From Anaerolineales bacterium (GTDB lineage Bacteria > Chloroflexota > Anaerolineae > Anaerolineales > Villigracilaceae): a stretch of 64,000 nt of DNA. The notes beneath the pieces are model-generated. The model searched no databases, was not told the origin of the DNA, and worked only from the letters and a program-made list of their open reading frames with translations. Every line of letters starts with the position of its first letter. Position 1 is the first letter of the stretch. The stretch covers positions 37,221 to 101,220 of the forward strand of contig JACZJC010000069.1 of assembly GCA_014860745.1 (NCBI GenBank). Direction: 5' to 3'. Shown one piece after another: positions 41,655-50,997 of the stretch. A program made the translations under genes and the position numbers.

Positions 41655-42950
41655 ATGAAACAGCCATCTGACCCGAACATTATTCAAGAACAGCTTTGGG
41701 AAGTCAGCAACCTGCTTTCCAATGCAATGATGGGCATTGCAAAAACCAGCGAAGGGCAGGGTTCTCAATTCCTGAGAGACCTGACCCAGGCGGTAAGCAC
41801 GTTGAACAAGGTCAAGAGTAACGTGTCGAAACAGATTCAGACACACGAAACCCAGTTCGATGCGCTGGTGCGGATCGGGAGCGCAATCAATTCTTCGCTG
41901 GGTCTGAAGCGGGTTTTGGCCGAGGTCATGGACAGGCTGGTGAGTCTGATGCGGGCAGAACGCGGCTTCCTTATGCTGCGCGAGTCGGATGGAAATTTAA
42001 AAGTGCACGTAGCACGCGGCATCGACAATGTCGATTTGAACGAAGACGAATTCGCCGTCAGTAAAACGGTGATCAACCGTGTGGTGGAAACGGGCAAGCT
42101 CGTCCTCACGACGAACGCCCAGGAAGACCCGCGGTTCGAAGCTCAATTCAGTGTGGCGGCTTATCATTTATTGTCCATTTTATGCGTGCCTCTGAATATC
42201 AAAGATAAATTGATCGGCGTCATCTATGTGGATAACCGGGCGCATACCGGAGTGTTCCAGCAGGAAAATTTTGATTTGATCTCCGCCTTTGCAAACCAGG
42301 CAGCGATAGCAATTCATAACGCCCGGCTGTTCGATGATTTGCAGGCCAGCAACGAGGAATTGGAAATCGCGTATCAGGCCACGCTGGAGGGCTGGGTGCG
42401 CGCGCTGGATTTACGCGACAAGGAAACCGAAGGCCATACCAAGCGCGTCACCTCGCTGACCCAAACACTAGCCAGAGGCATGGGGCTTAAAGAGGATGAG
42501 ATTATTCACATCACCCGCGGCGCCTTGCTCCACGATATTGGAAAGATGGCCATCCCCGATGGAATTTTGCTCAAGCCCGACAAACTTTCGGAGGACGAGC
42601 GGGCATTGATAGAAAAACATCCGAGGTACGCGTACGAGATGCTGAACCCGATCAAATTCCTGCACCCCGCGTTGGACATCCCGTATTGTCATCACGAGAA
42701 ATGGGATGGCAGCGGCTATCCGCGCAAACTAAAAGGGGAGGACATCCCCTTCGCAGCGAGAATCTTTGCTGTGGTGGACGTTTGGGATGCGCTTGTTTCT
42801 GACCGCCCGTATCGCAAGGGAATTCAACCTTCCGAGGTGAAAAAAAGCATCCGTGAGCTTTCCGGCTCGCATTTTGACCCCCGCGTGGTCGATGCTTTTT
42901 TATCCCTGGATGATCTCGCGACCATGCTGCGGAAACTGAAAACGGATTAA
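41655..42950 (+). CDS. GAF domain plus HD-GYP phosphodiesterase
   Basis: 431 residues, cytoplasmic. A helical N-terminus (about 1-60), a GAF domain (about 65-225, with LVSLMRAERGFLMLRESDG and LCVPLNIKDKLIGVIYVDNR), then an HD-GYP domain (about 245-425): HTKRVTSLTQTLA, LLHDIGKMAIPDGIL, HHEKWDGSGYPRKLKGEDIP and VVDVWDALVSDRPYRKG. The HD metal pair and GYP triad are intact, so it should hydrolyse c-di-GMP or a related cyclic dinucleotide under control of the GAF ligand. It is the only complete cyclic-dinucleotide enzyme in the window; the two GGDEF-like domains are degenerate. Confidence 0.92.
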   Translation: MKQPSDPNIIQEQLWEVSNLLSNAMMGIAKTSEGQGSQFLRDLTQAVSTLNKVKSNVSKQIQTHETQFDALVRIGSAINSSLGLKRVLAEVMDRLVSLMRAERGFLMLRESDGNLKVHVARGIDNVDLNEDEFAVSKTVINRVVETGKLVLTTNAQEDPRFEAQFSVAAYHLLSILCVPLNIKDKLIGVIYVDNRAHTGVFQQENFDLISAFANQAAIAIHNARLFDDLQASNEELEIAYQATLEGWVRALDLRDKETEGHTKRVTSLTQTLARGMGLKEDEIIHITRGALLHDIGKMAIPDGILLKPDKLSEDERALIEKHPRYAYEMLNPIKFLHPALDIPYCHHEKWDGSGYPRKLKGEDIPFAARIFAVVDVWDALVSDRPYRKGIQPSEVKKSIRELSGSHFDPRVVDAFLSLDDLATMLRKLKTD

Positions 42951-42951
42951 G

Positions 42952-43713
42952 TCACAGAATTACATCGAAGTAAGCCTTTAATAGGGCGGGTCGTTCCTCT
43001 TCATGAATGGGTGTGCGGGTTTTCTGCCCGTACCTTGTGATGATTAATTCGTCATTGTCGAGCGAGACGCGGCCATCCTCTGTGGCGCGGCTGATAATAC
43101 GATTTTTTGTGAATATGGAATTGGGGGACGTTTGATGATAAACGCAAGCCGCTTCATACTCAAGCGGAAAGTTGTGCGGGGTCAGTTCGAAATAGTACTG
43201 TCTGTCGGTTTTTCCATCGTTTCCCCTTTGCCAGAGTTGATACCCGTTCCGAAAGGGTTCCAGCCGATAGGCACGCATTCCCTGGTCTTGCCAGTTTGGG
43301 GTATCAATATCCAGCGGTTGGGTAAAGGTGTCTCCCCAGCCCACATCCACAAGCCAGCGGGTGGTCTCATTCGGGGTCTTTACCAGCAAGGTCAGATGGT
43401 CGAAATCAATTCCGAAGGTGTCGTTTTCCTCATGGTAATCGCGGGCATTAAGATAGGTGACGTCAAAACCGATCTCTTTGAGCAGCCAGGCAAATAAACC
43501 GTTGAGTTCGTAGCAAAACCCCCCGCGCCTCTTGACAATAATTTTGTCCCAGAGACTATTCAGATCCAGTTGGATTTTACGCCCAAGAGAAATATCCAGA
43601 TTCTCGAAAGGAACGGTTCTCAGGTGCATCCCTTGTAGTGAATGTAATGTCTCGGATGACAGGCTGGTTTCCCCATGAAAATTAATGCGGGAAAGATAAT
43701 CTTCAAGTTTCAT
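42952..43713 (-). CDS. nat: Arylamine N-acetyltransferase
   Basis: 253 residues, with AAAGGAAAAG before the ATG. Catalytic triad: RRGGFCYELNGLFAWLL (Cys near residue 68), FDHLTLLVK (His near 107) and RWLVDVGWGD (Asp near 123). NAT enzymes transfer an acetyl or other acyl group from CoA to arylamines or hydrazines, and some close polyketide rings by amide formation. Here there is no biosynthetic neighbour, so a xenobiotic role is as likely. Its stop is one base from the stop of the convergent HD-GYP gene, with no terminator between. Confidence 0.92.
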   Translation of the reverse strand: MKLEDYLSRINFHGETSLSSETLHSLQGMHLRTVPFENLDISLGRKIQLDLNSLWDKIIVKRRGGFCYELNGLFAWLLKEIGFDVTYLNARDYHEENDTFGIDFDHLTLLVKTPNETTRWLVDVGWGDTFTQPLDIDTPNWQDQGMRAYRLEPFRNGYQLWQRGNDGKTDRQYYFELTPHNFPLEYEAACVYHQTSPNSIFTKNRIISRATEDGRVSLDNDELIITRYGQKTRTPIHEEERPALLKAYFDVIL

Positions 43714-43811
43714 CTTTTCCTTTCGAAAATATCTCCCGCCAGCCGGTTATGCAGATAAAACGAAATTGTTGATTTCAAAAGGCGGAAATAGGGATTTGGT
43801 AAAAATTAAAC

Positions 43812-46610
43812 CTACATCCCCAGCCAATCACCAGCCATTTTTGCCAGCCCGGCTGCGGCTCCCTGCCTTGCTGTGCATTGCGGCAGAGATTCGAGGAACA
43901 AGCGGCCGTATTGCTTGGTCAGCACGCGCCGATCTAAAATTGCCACCACGCCGCGGTCTGACGCGGTGCGGATCAGGCGGCCAAATCCCTGGCGGAATTT
44001 AAGAATGGATTCGGGCAGGTAATATTCGTTGAACGAATCTTCATACAGCTCCGAACGCGCCGCGATGATTGGGTCGGTTGGCACATCGAAAGGCAGTTTG
44101 GTGATGACAAGCACCGAGAGCGAATCGCCGGGCACGTCCACACCTTCCCAAAATGAACGTGTGCCGAGCAGCACAGCCCGGTCAGTGGATTTGAACGATT
44201 CCAACAACGCATTCGGCGAAGCGCCGTCGCCCTGCTCATAGACGAAAATATCCTCGCGTCCCAGCGGACCTGTGATAGCCTGCGCCGTCTTTTTAAGCGC
44301 GGCATAGGATGTGAATAGTACGAGCATTCGTCCGCCGGTGGCTTTGGCGGTGCTGATGATAGCTTTATCCAGCATTTGCTGATAGCCATGCGCGTTGGGC
44401 TCGGGCATGTCGTTTGCCACGTAGAGCAGGGTGCTCGATTCGTAGTCGAACGGCGAGCCGAGCGCCACCGTATCCACATCCTCGGCGGAAAGCGTGCTGC
44501 GGATGTATTGAAACTCGCCATGGGTGGTCATCGTGGCGGAAGCCATGATGACGCTGGCTTTTTCATTCCAGAGATGTTTTTGCACCAGCGGTCCCACGCG
44601 CAGCGGCGCAGCATTCAAAGATAACCGTTCCCCGCGCGGATTCACCTCCACCCAGTAGATCAGTTCGTGGGATGGTTTGTGCATCAGGCCGGAGGCCGCC
44701 GCTTCCGCTTCGGTCATCCGACGGATGAGGTTGCTCATGTTGCCCATGATATCTTCCACGCTGTCATGACCTTCGGTCAGCAATTCGCCGAGTCCCTTGT
44801 GAATTTCTTCCAGTGATTTGATGAGAAATCCCAGCGTTTCACCGGTCTGTCCCCACATCATTTCAACATCGTCCCAGCCGGGCAGGGTGCGGGTGGCGGG
44901 GGTGATTCGCATCTGCCAGGAATAATTGCTTTGGGGCTGCCCCTCTCTTTGGAATGCGATAAATTCGCCAAGCACGTTGAAGAATTGTTTTGCAAGCTGT
45001 TCCACGCGGAAGGCCTGGTCGGTGGCGTGTTTTATTTTCTGCTGGAGCAGGCCGAATTCCGAAGGACGAAGCGATTGATGCAGGTCGGTCAGGATGCGTC
45101 CAAGCAGCCCGGCGGAGGAACCGCCAAGCTCCTTCATCATGCGCTCTATATCGTTCTGGGTCAGCCGGAATGACATCGCGCCCGTGATGGCGGACTCCAT
45201 GTGATGCGCTTCATCCACGATCACGTAATCATATTCGGGAAGTACCCTGCTGCCCGAAGCCACATCCGAAAGGAGCAGGGCATGGTTCACAACGAGTACG
45301 TGGGAATTTTGCGCGGCCTGTTTTGCGCGTTGAAACGGACAGCTGCCGCCCATGCGCCCCATGCACGTTTCGGTGGTGCAGGCATCGTCCTCTGCGGAAA
45401 GCCGCATCCATGCTTCGCGTTCAGTCGGGCCGGTCAGGTTGATTTCGTTTCGGTCGCCGCTGGCATTGTCCAGCATCCACACCAGAATTTTCGAAAGCAC
45501 ACGCATTTCAGTCGCATCCTTGGGGCCGTGCGAGCGCAGGTAATCGAGCCTCCGCGGGCAAAGGTAGTTGCCGCGGCCTTTCATGATCGCAGCCCGAAAG
45601 TCCAAATTGAGCGCGGCTTTTAAGCTGGGTAGATCTTTTTTGATTAATTGATCCTGCAAATTGATCGTGTTGGTGGATACGACCACGCGTGTGTTGTTTT
45701 GAAGTGCGAAATATGCCGCCGGCACAAGATAGGCAAAGGATTTGCCAACGCCGGTTCCCGCTTCGACCATAAGATGATTGCCGGTGGAAAGGGCATGCGC
45801 CACCGCTTTGAGCATCTCCACCTGTTCTGGGCGGTGTTCGTAGGACTCGAAATATTGTGAGAACGGTCCGCCATATTCCAAAACCGAGGCGACTTCTTCA
45901 GGGTCGAGGGGGATCGGCTCTTCGGTCTTTTGTATCGGCGGGGATGATTCTCTTTTGGCCGAATCAAATATCGGTTCAGAAAAAGAGGCGGCTTTTACTT
46001 TTTTTGCCTGCGTACCTTTTTTTGCGCGAGCCTGCAAGGCCTGCTGAAAAACCCAACCGGCATCCCAATCCACGAGATCGCTGAGTTGAACGATTTCGTT
46101 CAGGGTTTCAATCGGAAGTTCGCAGGCCATGTCGAAGAGGCGAACGTAGGCGGCCTGTGTCACGCGGGCATCATCCAGCGCGCGGTGGGTGGCAGGGAGA
46201 GGAATGTTCAACTGCTGGCCAAGCGAGCCAAGATTGTAACGGCTGGCAGTTGGCATCAACACCGAGGCGAGTTCGTAGGTATCCAAAGACTGCTGGTATT
46301 CGAACAGACCAGCCTTGCGAAGAAAGCCGATATCGAACTTGACATTGTGCCCGAGGATGGGCGCATCACCGACAAAGGCGGTTAGTTCATGGGCGATATC
46401 CCGCAAGCGCGGAGCCTGGCGAACCATGGCATCGTCGATGCCCGTCAAGCCTGTTATAAAATCGGGGATGTGTTTGCCCGGGTTGATGAGTGTGGAAAAT
46501 TCATCTTCGATGCGGCGGCCGTTAAACTTAACAGCCGCGATCTCAATGATTGAGTCGCGGCTTTCTTCCAGTCCGGTGGTTTCGATATCAAGGGAGACGA
46601 TGACGGTCAT
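43812..46610 (-). CDS. dinG: DEDDh exonuclease-DinG helicase fusion
   Basis: 932 residues. N-terminal DnaQ-like exonuclease (about 1-165): VSLDIETTGLEESRDSIIEIAAVKFNG, ILGHNVKFDIGFLRKAG and HRALDDARVT give the DEDDh residues. Then an XPD/DinG helicase: Walker A EAGTGVGKSFAYLVPAAYFA (about 280), DEAH box VIVDEAHHME, and motif VI region FRQGFGRLIRT near the end. Four Cys in the iron-sulfur region (YLCPRR, DACTTETC, GGSCPF) suggest an intact 4Fe-4S cluster. It resembles the B. subtilis-type DinG with exonuclease domain, acting on DNA repair intermediates or R-loops. Confidence 0.93.
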   Translation of the reverse strand: MTVIVSLDIETTGLEESRDSIIEIAAVKFNGRRIEDEFSTLINPGKHIPDFITGLTGIDDAMVRQAPRLRDIAHELTAFVGDAPILGHNVKFDIGFLRKAGLFEYQQSLDTYELASVLMPTASRYNLGSLGQQLNIPLPATHRALDDARVTQAAYVRLFDMACELPIETLNEIVQLSDLVDWDAGWVFQQALQARAKKGTQAKKVKAASFSEPIFDSAKRESSPPIQKTEEPIPLDPEEVASVLEYGGPFSQYFESYEHRPEQVEMLKAVAHALSTGNHLMVEAGTGVGKSFAYLVPAAYFALQNNTRVVVSTNTINLQDQLIKKDLPSLKAALNLDFRAAIMKGRGNYLCPRRLDYLRSHGPKDATEMRVLSKILVWMLDNASGDRNEINLTGPTEREAWMRLSAEDDACTTETCMGRMGGSCPFQRAKQAAQNSHVLVVNHALLLSDVASGSRVLPEYDYVIVDEAHHMESAITGAMSFRLTQNDIERMMKELGGSSAGLLGRILTDLHQSLRPSEFGLLQQKIKHATDQAFRVEQLAKQFFNVLGEFIAFQREGQPQSNYSWQMRITPATRTLPGWDDVEMMWGQTGETLGFLIKSLEEIHKGLGELLTEGHDSVEDIMGNMSNLIRRMTEAEAAASGLMHKPSHELIYWVEVNPRGERLSLNAAPLRVGPLVQKHLWNEKASVIMASATMTTHGEFQYIRSTLSAEDVDTVALGSPFDYESSTLLYVANDMPEPNAHGYQQMLDKAIISTAKATGGRMLVLFTSYAALKKTAQAITGPLGREDIFVYEQGDGASPNALLESFKSTDRAVLLGTRSFWEGVDVPGDSLSVLVITKLPFDVPTDPIIAARSELYEDSFNEYYLPESILKFRQGFGRLIRTASDRGVVAILDRRVLTKQYGRLFLESLPQCTARQGAAAGLAKMAGDWLGM

Positions 46611-46747
46611 ATTAGAACAAGTGTATCATAATTTGAGAGAAGAAAAACTTTGGGGCTCTATACGGAATTCGTTTAACTTGGAGTGTTTTAGTGATAGATT
46701 GAGGAATGACATGATAAAGACCTGTAGGGAGAGGCGAAATATCTCAA

Positions 46748-48259
46748 CTAGGATATTTTGTTGGGCCGCGCACCTTTAGGAGCTGCAACAAAAATACTTT
46801 GATATCCAAGCAGTGTGGGAAAGAGCCTGGTCAAGATATTTAGAATTTTAGAGATTGCACGCATCCAAAAATTATGAGCCGAAATCCCAACGATCAGTTC
46901 AATGGGTACAATGCTCATCATGGAATGTTGTATCTCATACCCACATTCTTCCAACATTCGTCGTGCTGTTTTTTGTGTAAAAAAACGAAGATGCGTCTTG
47001 TCCAAAATACCTCTATCAGTATATTCAAATTTTCCAAATAAGAGAGAAAGGCGCACTGTTATATTTGCTATGTTAGGCACTGATACCACTACCTGCCCGT
47101 TCGGTTTTAGCACCTTTGCGCAATCCCTCAAAATAACTTCAGGAGTACGAAGATGCTCAAGGACATCTTGAAGAAGCACTTTATCAAACTTGCGGTTATC
47201 GATTTGCTCGATGACAGAATCCAGTCCTTGATCAAGATCCGCTTGAAAATACTTCAATAATGAATCCCGTTGTTTGATCTCGGGTAATATATCAACTCCT
47301 ACTACCTGATTACCTGCCTGCGCGAGACGCTCGGCAAAAAATCCCTCGCCACAACCAACATCCAGAATATCATTTTTGTTTCCTGCAAAAAGCTGGAAAT
47401 AATAGTGGCTCGAATATTTACTATCCTTAAGAGGATAGTGAATAAAATATTCTGCAAATTCAGGGTGTTTTTTGAATCCCGAAATTGTATCCTTATAGCG
47501 GAGAACGGAAAAAAATACATCCTTGGCATATTTCATGCCATTTACATAAGAAATTTCACCACCATAATAGGTGGGAATAGGAATTTCCTTGATTTTATAC
47601 CCTTGATGGTGAAGTTTTATGATAATTTCAGTGTCGAAGTGAAAATCATCTGTCATTTTTGACAAATCAATCTTCCTCAATGCGTTTAGATCGTACGCGC
47701 GATAACCGCTGTGGAACTCTGTAAGATTCATAGCGAGCATACGGTTTTCGAAGAATGTCAATATTTTATTACCCACGAACTTATACAGAGGCATATTGCC
47801 CTTAAGGGGTCCCCCAAAATCAGGCATCATTCTGGAGCCGAATACGGCATTGGCTTCTTCTTGTATAAGTGGGATAAACATATTTTTTAAAATTTCAGGG
47901 GCATATTGGCCATCCCCATGCAACAGCACCACAATATCAAAACCCTTGTCTATAAAATATTGATATCCCAGTTTTTGGTTGCCCCCGTAGCCAAGATTTT
48001 TATCATTCTTGATTATTGTTAACTTATCCAACCCAGTGATGGTTTTAAATCCATGCCCCAGTTCAAATGTGTCATCTTTGCTGGCATCATCGAATACTGC
48101 TACTTCCTCGACTATGTCCCATACTTCTTTAGGGATTCGCCTGAGAACTTTTGCCAGGGTGCCTACGGCATTATAGGCAACCACCAGGACGCCAATCCGC
48201 TTAAGGGGGTTTGTGTTTTGTGTATGTTCATTGGCACTCAGAAAATTATCTTGCGTCAT
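46748..48259 (-). CDS. Family 2 glycosyltransferase fused to a SAM methyltransferase
   Basis: 503 residues. N-terminal GT2 domain (about 20-255) of the dolichyl-phosphate-mannose-synthase-like type: IGVLVVAYNAVGTLAKVL, VFDDASKDDT, NLGYGGNQKLGYQYF, VLLHGDGQYAPEIL (DxD) and FHSGYRAYDLNAL. The C-terminal half (about 290-480) is a class I methyltransferase: ILDVGCGEGFFAERLAQAG, VVGVDILPE, LLQDVLEHLRTPEVILRDCAKVLKPNGQVVVSVPN. The fusion suggests that a sugar is transferred and a product in the same pathway is methylated. The gene is AT-richer than its neighbours and borders a transposon relic, so lateral transfer is plausible. Confidence 0.88.
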   Translation of the reverse strand: MTQDNFLSANEHTQNTNPLKRIGVLVVAYNAVGTLAKVLRRIPKEVWDIVEEVAVFDDASKDDTFELGHGFKTITGLDKLTIIKNDKNLGYGGNQKLGYQYFIDKGFDIVVLLHGDGQYAPEILKNMFIPLIQEEANAVFGSRMMPDFGGPLKGNMPLYKFVGNKILTFFENRMLAMNLTEFHSGYRAYDLNALRKIDLSKMTDDFHFDTEIIIKLHHQGYKIKEIPIPTYYGGEISYVNGMKYAKDVFFSVLRYKDTISGFKKHPEFAEYFIHYPLKDSKYSSHYYFQLFAGNKNDILDVGCGEGFFAERLAQAGNQVVGVDILPEIKQRDSLLKYFQADLDQGLDSVIEQIDNRKFDKVLLQDVLEHLRTPEVILRDCAKVLKPNGQVVVSVPNIANITVRLSLLFGKFEYTDRGILDKTHLRFFTQKTARRMLEECGYEIQHSMMSIVPIELIVGISAHNFWMRAISKILNILTRLFPTLLGYQSIFVAAPKGARPNKIS

Positions 48260-48367
48260 TTATTGATTCCTTCGTAACTGCATTGACAATGTCACTTTAA
48301 CCATTCGTTCTTGCTTTGGATTTGTGCCACAGGCGAGACTTGCACGAGCGAGTTCTAATGGCAAGAT

Positions 48368-48882
48368 GACGTACAACCAGCAGGCTGGCAGCCTCTTCTT
48401 GTGATAATTCACCCGCGCAGGAAGGGCGGACGCCTGCCCACCTGGGAAAAATCGTAGAAGATACACTCACTCGCTGGAAACGTCTCACCGCGCAAGTATG
48501 GCAGGGAGAGAAATAACGCGACATTGAAATTACATCCAAAACTGCTGCCTGATTTCACAGTGGGAAACCATCACTGCCAATTCGCTGAATCATTTTGCGC
48601 GACGCATGGAATATATTCAAATTGCAGGCTTTGTTATTTACAGACATCAAAGTCTCTGCGGAGCAAATCATCGAATGGTTCGTACGTCGTCGGCAAGTCG
48701 AGGTGGCTTTTCATGAAGTTCGCACCCATTTATTTGTAGAGACACAGAGATATTGAGCTGAGCTTTCTATTCTGCGTTTTACACCTGCTTTGCTGGTTCT
48801 GTTTTCCAAGGTGACCCTGCTGGCCAACTTGTATGCCAAAAACAGGAACTGCCTGTTCAACTTTCTTTTGGATAAAGACTAG
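48368..48882 (+). pseudogene. Decayed DDE transposase (C-terminal relic)
   Basis: Read in one frame (codons starting at 48517, 48550 and so on), the translation gives VEDTLTRWKRLTAQVWQGEK, stop, RDIEITSKTAA, stop, FHSGKPSLPIR, stop, then LLFTDIKVSAEQIIEWFVRR, QVEVAFHEVRTHLFVETQRY, stop, AELSILRFTPALLVLF. This is the C-terminal core of a DDE transposase of the type ending WFVRRWQxEVTFEExRxHLGxETQRQWS. Three of the four stops are TGA where the family has Trp (48550, 48586, 48754). The N-terminal part and terminal repeats are not recognisable. The left limit is approximate. Confidence 0.82.
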
Positions 48883-50273
48883 GTGGGGACGTAAGTGATT
48901 TGAGCGGCATCCTTTGTATTTTGCTCAATCGCAATATCTATAACAATGATCGTGAAGATCCACATAAATAATCTGAAGATCATTGTAGATAGGAGGGCGT
49001 GGCGATTTAGTCCCCAAGTATCGCCTAGTATTACCAAAACTATGGTACTGCTGGCGGTAAGAAACAGCCAGGATCCCAGCCATGCCCAGGGACGACTCGT
49101 TCCGTGGGTGTCTTTTTGCGCGATGATAATTAAGCCAGTCAGTAGGAACAAACAAAGCAAAGAAACTGATGCGTGTTCAGGATGAAATAACTCTCCCACA
49201 CTCATGAGTGCGCCTCGCACTGGGTCCTGACCAGGTACATTAAAATAGGTTTGTTTAATTTCCGTAAAGGCATGCGGGAAATCTCTGATTAATTTTGTTA
49301 CTGGATAGCCAGGGTGAATAAGCATGAATTTCACTAATGTTTTTACTGCATTTTCTTCAAACCAAACATTGTAAGCGTCCGTGTGAGGTTCAGGCATCCC
49401 TAACTTTGTGAGAGTTTCGACTCTGGCAGGTGCTCGGAGTAAATCGTCGTTGTATATATTGACAAAAGTAAGAAGTGAACGGGTGCTGTTGGTGGATGTG
49501 TAAAACCCAAGGACGAATATGATGCTTAAGAGTGCAAGGATTTTGTAAATAAGCTTATTCTTCTTAAATCCGGAAGAAAAAATCAACATCCCTACAAGCC
49601 CGATGGTGATGAGAGAAACGTAAAGATTTGAATCTCTTACGAATGTCCAGAAAAAATAAATTACAGACCATATGGAAAAGTAAAATGTCGAGTTGAAATC
49701 GGGATCATTAAAGATTGAAAAAACGAAATAAATCAAAAATGCGAGTTGCAACGCAAAGAGGGAATAGGTCAAGGACTCGGACATAAGAATGCTGTCCCAG
49801 TCCGCTAGTTGGGGTGTGAAACCAAAAGTGGTGATAGTGATTGCGGCTAGTATTTTCATGGTTGGGTTTCTGATATATTCTGAAACCATGAATGCTAGTA
49901 AACCCCAGCCAGCAATCGACATAAGAATTTGGAATATAACAATATTGCCAAAACCAGGTTGAATCTTCCGTTGTGAAGTTTCGATCGAACCGTTTACAAG
50001 AATTTTGTACCCATCCATTGGTTCAAACGCTTTATACAATAAGTTGGTGGATAGCATTCTTCTCCCCATCATCATTTCGCTTGAAAATAATGGAACCTGG
50101 GAGGATTCAACATAGCTAAGCGTATCGTTGCCCGCAATCGATAGTTTTGGGTCTCCATACGCCCAGATTCGTACCGCCGATGCGATGATGATAATGCCAA
50201 GAATCAGAAGCCGAACAGAGCCCCGTGAGGGAACTAACGACATCATGAGATTATTAAATCCATATTTTTGCAT
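48879..50273 (-). CDS. Large multi-pass membrane protein, glycosyltransferase-like
   Basis: 464 residues, eleven or so membrane helices. The first luminal loop carries GDPKLSIAGNDTLSYVESSQVP, and the second has MMGRRMLSTNLLYKAFEPMDG, similar in layout to lipid-linked-sugar membrane glycosyltransferases of the GT39/GT83 superfamily. A large extracytoplasmic loop lies at about 255-355. No catalytic motif is certain. It is AT-rich and its stop overlaps the end of the transposase relic. Probably works with the GT2-methyltransferase downstream on a surface glycan. Confidence 0.55.
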   Translation of the reverse strand: MQKYGFNNLMMSLVPSRGSVRLLILGIIIIASAVRIWAYGDPKLSIAGNDTLSYVESSQVPLFSSEMMMGRRMLSTNLLYKAFEPMDGYKILVNGSIETSQRKIQPGFGNIVIFQILMSIAGWGLLAFMVSEYIRNPTMKILAAITITTFGFTPQLADWDSILMSESLTYSLFALQLAFLIYFVFSIFNDPDFNSTFYFSIWSVIYFFWTFVRDSNLYVSLITIGLVGMLIFSSGFKKNKLIYKILALLSIIFVLGFYTSTNSTRSLLTFVNIYNDDLLRAPARVETLTKLGMPEPHTDAYNVWFEENAVKTLVKFMLIHPGYPVTKLIRDFPHAFTEIKQTYFNVPGQDPVRGALMSVGELFHPEHASVSLLCLFLLTGLIIIAQKDTHGTSRPWAWLGSWLFLTASSTIVLVILGDTWGLNRHALLSTMIFRLFMWIFTIIVIDIAIEQNTKDAAQITYVPT

Positions 50274-50299
50274 TCTTTGCTTGTGATTAAGAAGGCGCG

Positions 50300-50995
50300 T
50301 TATTCCGCGGAGAAGAACCCGTTTATTTCAACGATCTTCTGGCTGGACAAGACGCGGTTTTTTGAGCCCTGCCTCAGAAATTCCTTCAATTGCTTTAGCT
50401 TCATGGCCGGGATGGGTGAGTCGCCCGCATCCAACTCGACTGCGTCATGGGTGAAGACCAAAATCGGTTTTACCTCCGGGATGGTCGACCCTTCCATTTT
50501 CTTCTGGAAAAAACGGGTTAATCGCTCAGCTTCATTTTCCGCGTCGATATCCGGACGGCCAAGCCCTTCCTGACCGAAGAGGCGTAAATATCCCTGCAAA
50601 AATCCACCCCCGCTGGCTTTCCAGCGATTTTTTGCGAAATAAATACTACCGCCCTGGTGATAGGGTAAAAGCACCCAGACTCCGGACGGACCAACCAACA
50701 AATGAGATACCGGGCTTGTGTAGTGATAGATCGTGAACTCGCTGTGGGTTCCCTTCAAACCGACGTCGATTTTTTCATCCGGGCGGGGCGAGCGGCCCCA
50801 GCGGGTTCCCATATACATTCCGACCTGGGTCATGATAAAACCGGCTAAAAGGCAGGCAAGGGAATAGGCAAAATACTCCGGCTTGGTAAAGGAAATATAC
50901 ATTCCTCCGCCGAGTACGATCAACGCGCCAATGCTCATCCATTGGCCGATCACGCCGTTCCGTTTGATAAGTTTTTCGTTCTTGATGATTTTCAT
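50300..50995 (-). CDS. Membrane-anchored NERD-like domain protein
   Basis: 231 residues: two membrane helices (about 20-40 and 44-62) followed by a cytoplasmic domain with the nuclease-related (NERD) look: FTIYHYTSPVSHLLVGPSGVWVLLPYHQGGSIYFAKNRW and later VKPILVFTHDAVELDAGD. The conserved Asp/Glu-x-Lys nuclease residues are not clearly present (LLPYHQ replaces the usual IETK), so catalysis is doubtful. Its ATG is 2 bases after the plsX stop, implying co-translation with phospholipid synthesis. Confidence 0.55.
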   Translation of the reverse strand: MKIIKNEKLIKRNGVIGQWMSIGALIVLGGGMYISFTKPEYFAYSLACLLAGFIMTQVGMYMGTRWGRSPRPDEKIDVGLKGTHSEFTIYHYTSPVSHLLVGPSGVWVLLPYHQGGSIYFAKNRWKASGGGFLQGYLRLFGQEGLGRPDIDAENEAERLTRFFQKKMEGSTIPEVKPILVFTHDAVELDAGDSPIPAMKLKQLKEFLRQGSKNRVLSSQKIVEINGFFSAE

Positions 50996-50997
50996 GT

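Noticed and set aside
46748..50273. Integrative island with attachment sites
   Set aside because: Although AT-rich with a transposase relic, no integrase or flanking direct repeats were found, and the tRNA-Leu at 52079 shows no duplicated 3' end.
50300..50995. Active NERD nuclease or a defence gene
   Set aside because: The nuclease catalytic residues are not visible and the neighbour is plsX, so a defence role is not supported.
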